Shown here: in pieces, positions 39,585 to 39,947 of the stretch
Position numbering within the stretch: position 1 is the stretch's first letter
Layout: every line of letters starts with the position of its first letter
Origin: an uncultured Bacteroidales bacterium
Lineage (GTDB): Bacteria > Bacteroidota > Bacteroidia > Bacteroidales > Bacteroidaceae
Direction: 5' to 3'
DNA length: 39,947 bases
Assembly: GCA_902799985.1 (NCBI GenBank)
Contig: CADCCR010000012.1
Location: 1-39,947, forward strand
The notes under the pieces: generated by a model
Databases searched by the model: none
What the model was told of the DNA's origin: nothing
Seen by the model: only the letters and a program-made list of their open reading frames with translations
Translations under genes and position numbers: made by a program

Positions 39585-39947
39585 AGCACGCCCTCCGGTC
39601 CCATGTTAAAGAGCAAATCGACAATGCTGAGATTGGGCAGAAAGCCGTGTCGCGAAGCAAAGACTTGGTAGTAGGAAGCCCCCTCCCTGCTCCCCCTTGG
39701 GGGGAGTGCTCCGTTGCCGCCAAAACTTCCTTGTCCATTGGGATTGTGGCAATCCCCCAAAGGGGGAGCGGGGAGGGGGCTGAAGGCTTGAGTTCTCTTG
39801 ACAGGCTTTTCAATGTCGAACAAAGAAGCGACCAGCGCCATGAGTTCTTCGTTGTAGTCTGCCAGGAACTCCCACTTCTTCTCGTAGAAGGGGGCGAAGT
39901 CGTCGGCATAGTATTCGAAGAAGGGTGATTGCCGGTAGCTGCTCTCG
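39575..39947 (-). CDS. WbqC-like family protein, C-terminal part (5' end outside window)
   Basis: The last 124 codons of a WbqC-like family protein. SPFFEYYADDFAPFYEKKWE and YNEELMALVASLFDIEKP are the family blocks, and YYQVFASRHGFLPNLSIVDL followed by LFNMGPEG is its usual end. WbqC-like proteins are linked to surface-polysaccharide biosynthesis but their reaction is not firmly established. About 35 extra residues (QAFSPLPAPPLG to PPRGSREGAS) interrupt the family sequence just before YYQVF and are encoded by a GC-rich inverted-repeat element. It overlaps the RluA-type gene by ten bases. Confidence 0.82.
   Translation of the reverse strand, partial: ESSYRQSPFFEYYADDFAPFYEKKWEFLADYNEELMALVASLFDIEKPVKRTQAFSPLPAPPLGDCHNPNGQGSFGGNGALPPRGSREGASYYQVFASRHGFLPNLSIVDLLFNMGPEGVLWL
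39678..39782. repeat. GC-rich inverted-repeat element in frame inside the wbqC-like gene
   Basis: Arms 39678-39710 and 39750-39782 are 33 bases each and differ at only about three positions (AGCCCCCTCCCTGCTCCCCC at the start). The whole 105-bp unit is 35 codons with no stop in the gene's frame. This is the best preserved member of the element family in the window. Confidence 0.88.

Overview
The window looks like a chromosomal segment of a Bacteroidales bacterium, most likely Prevotella or a close relative. The evidence is internal: promoters fit the Bacteroidetes -7 box TAnnTTTG with TTTG or TTG about 19-20 nt upstream, Shine-Dalgarno sequences are mostly absent, and the families are typical of the phylum (plug-barrel TonB receptor, fasciclin lipoprotein, HU-HIG protein, DUF2723 membrane protein, DUF1080, GH92, GH76 with a possible type IX-like tail). 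No rRNA, tRNA, phage, integrase, intact insertion sequence or CRISPR array was seen. The genus is inferred, not proven.

Layout. 1-7000: a NagZ-like GH3 lipoprotein (+) converges on a minus-strand set of TonB receptor, Gfo/Idh/MocA oxidoreductase and DUF1343 (NamZ-type) protein. 7000-13600 (+): exported GH3, PH-domain membrane protein, acyltransferase, HrpB helicase. 13700-16900: a fasciclin lipoprotein gene broken by a frameshift, divergent from an HU-HIG gene followed by a secreted aldose 1-epimerase. 18200-23450 (-): a 49-residue protein, a tRNA-dihydrouridine synthase, then lrp / C26-M19 fusion / glutaminyl cyclase-like M28 / sufE, probably one operon. 23960-30200 (+): Tat-type Gfo/Idh oxidoreductase, DUF1080, GH92 and GH76, suggesting alpha-mannan and keto-glycoside metabolism. 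31000-36160 (+): DUF2723 glycosyltransferase-like protein, polysaccharide deacetylase and a QueG homologue with damaged Fe-S motifs. 36300-39947 (-): tightly overlapping wbqC-like (partial) / RluA-type synthase / PHP phosphoesterase / esterase.

The most striking content is not a gene. Almost every gene border carries its own short tandem repeat. One class has units of 21-22 bp (two DNA helical turns), in several unrelated sequence families whose units mostly contain an inverted repeat. A second class has units of 7-10 bp, different at each junction. A third is a GC-rich inverted-repeat element found between genes and also in frame inside genes (TonB receptor, hrpB, RluA-type, wbqC-like and possibly queG), where it adds a Ser/Pro/Lys/Gly-rich peptide. 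Repeat units provide the stop codons and last residues of several genes. I regard this layered spacer-repeat system as the best candidate for something undescribed.
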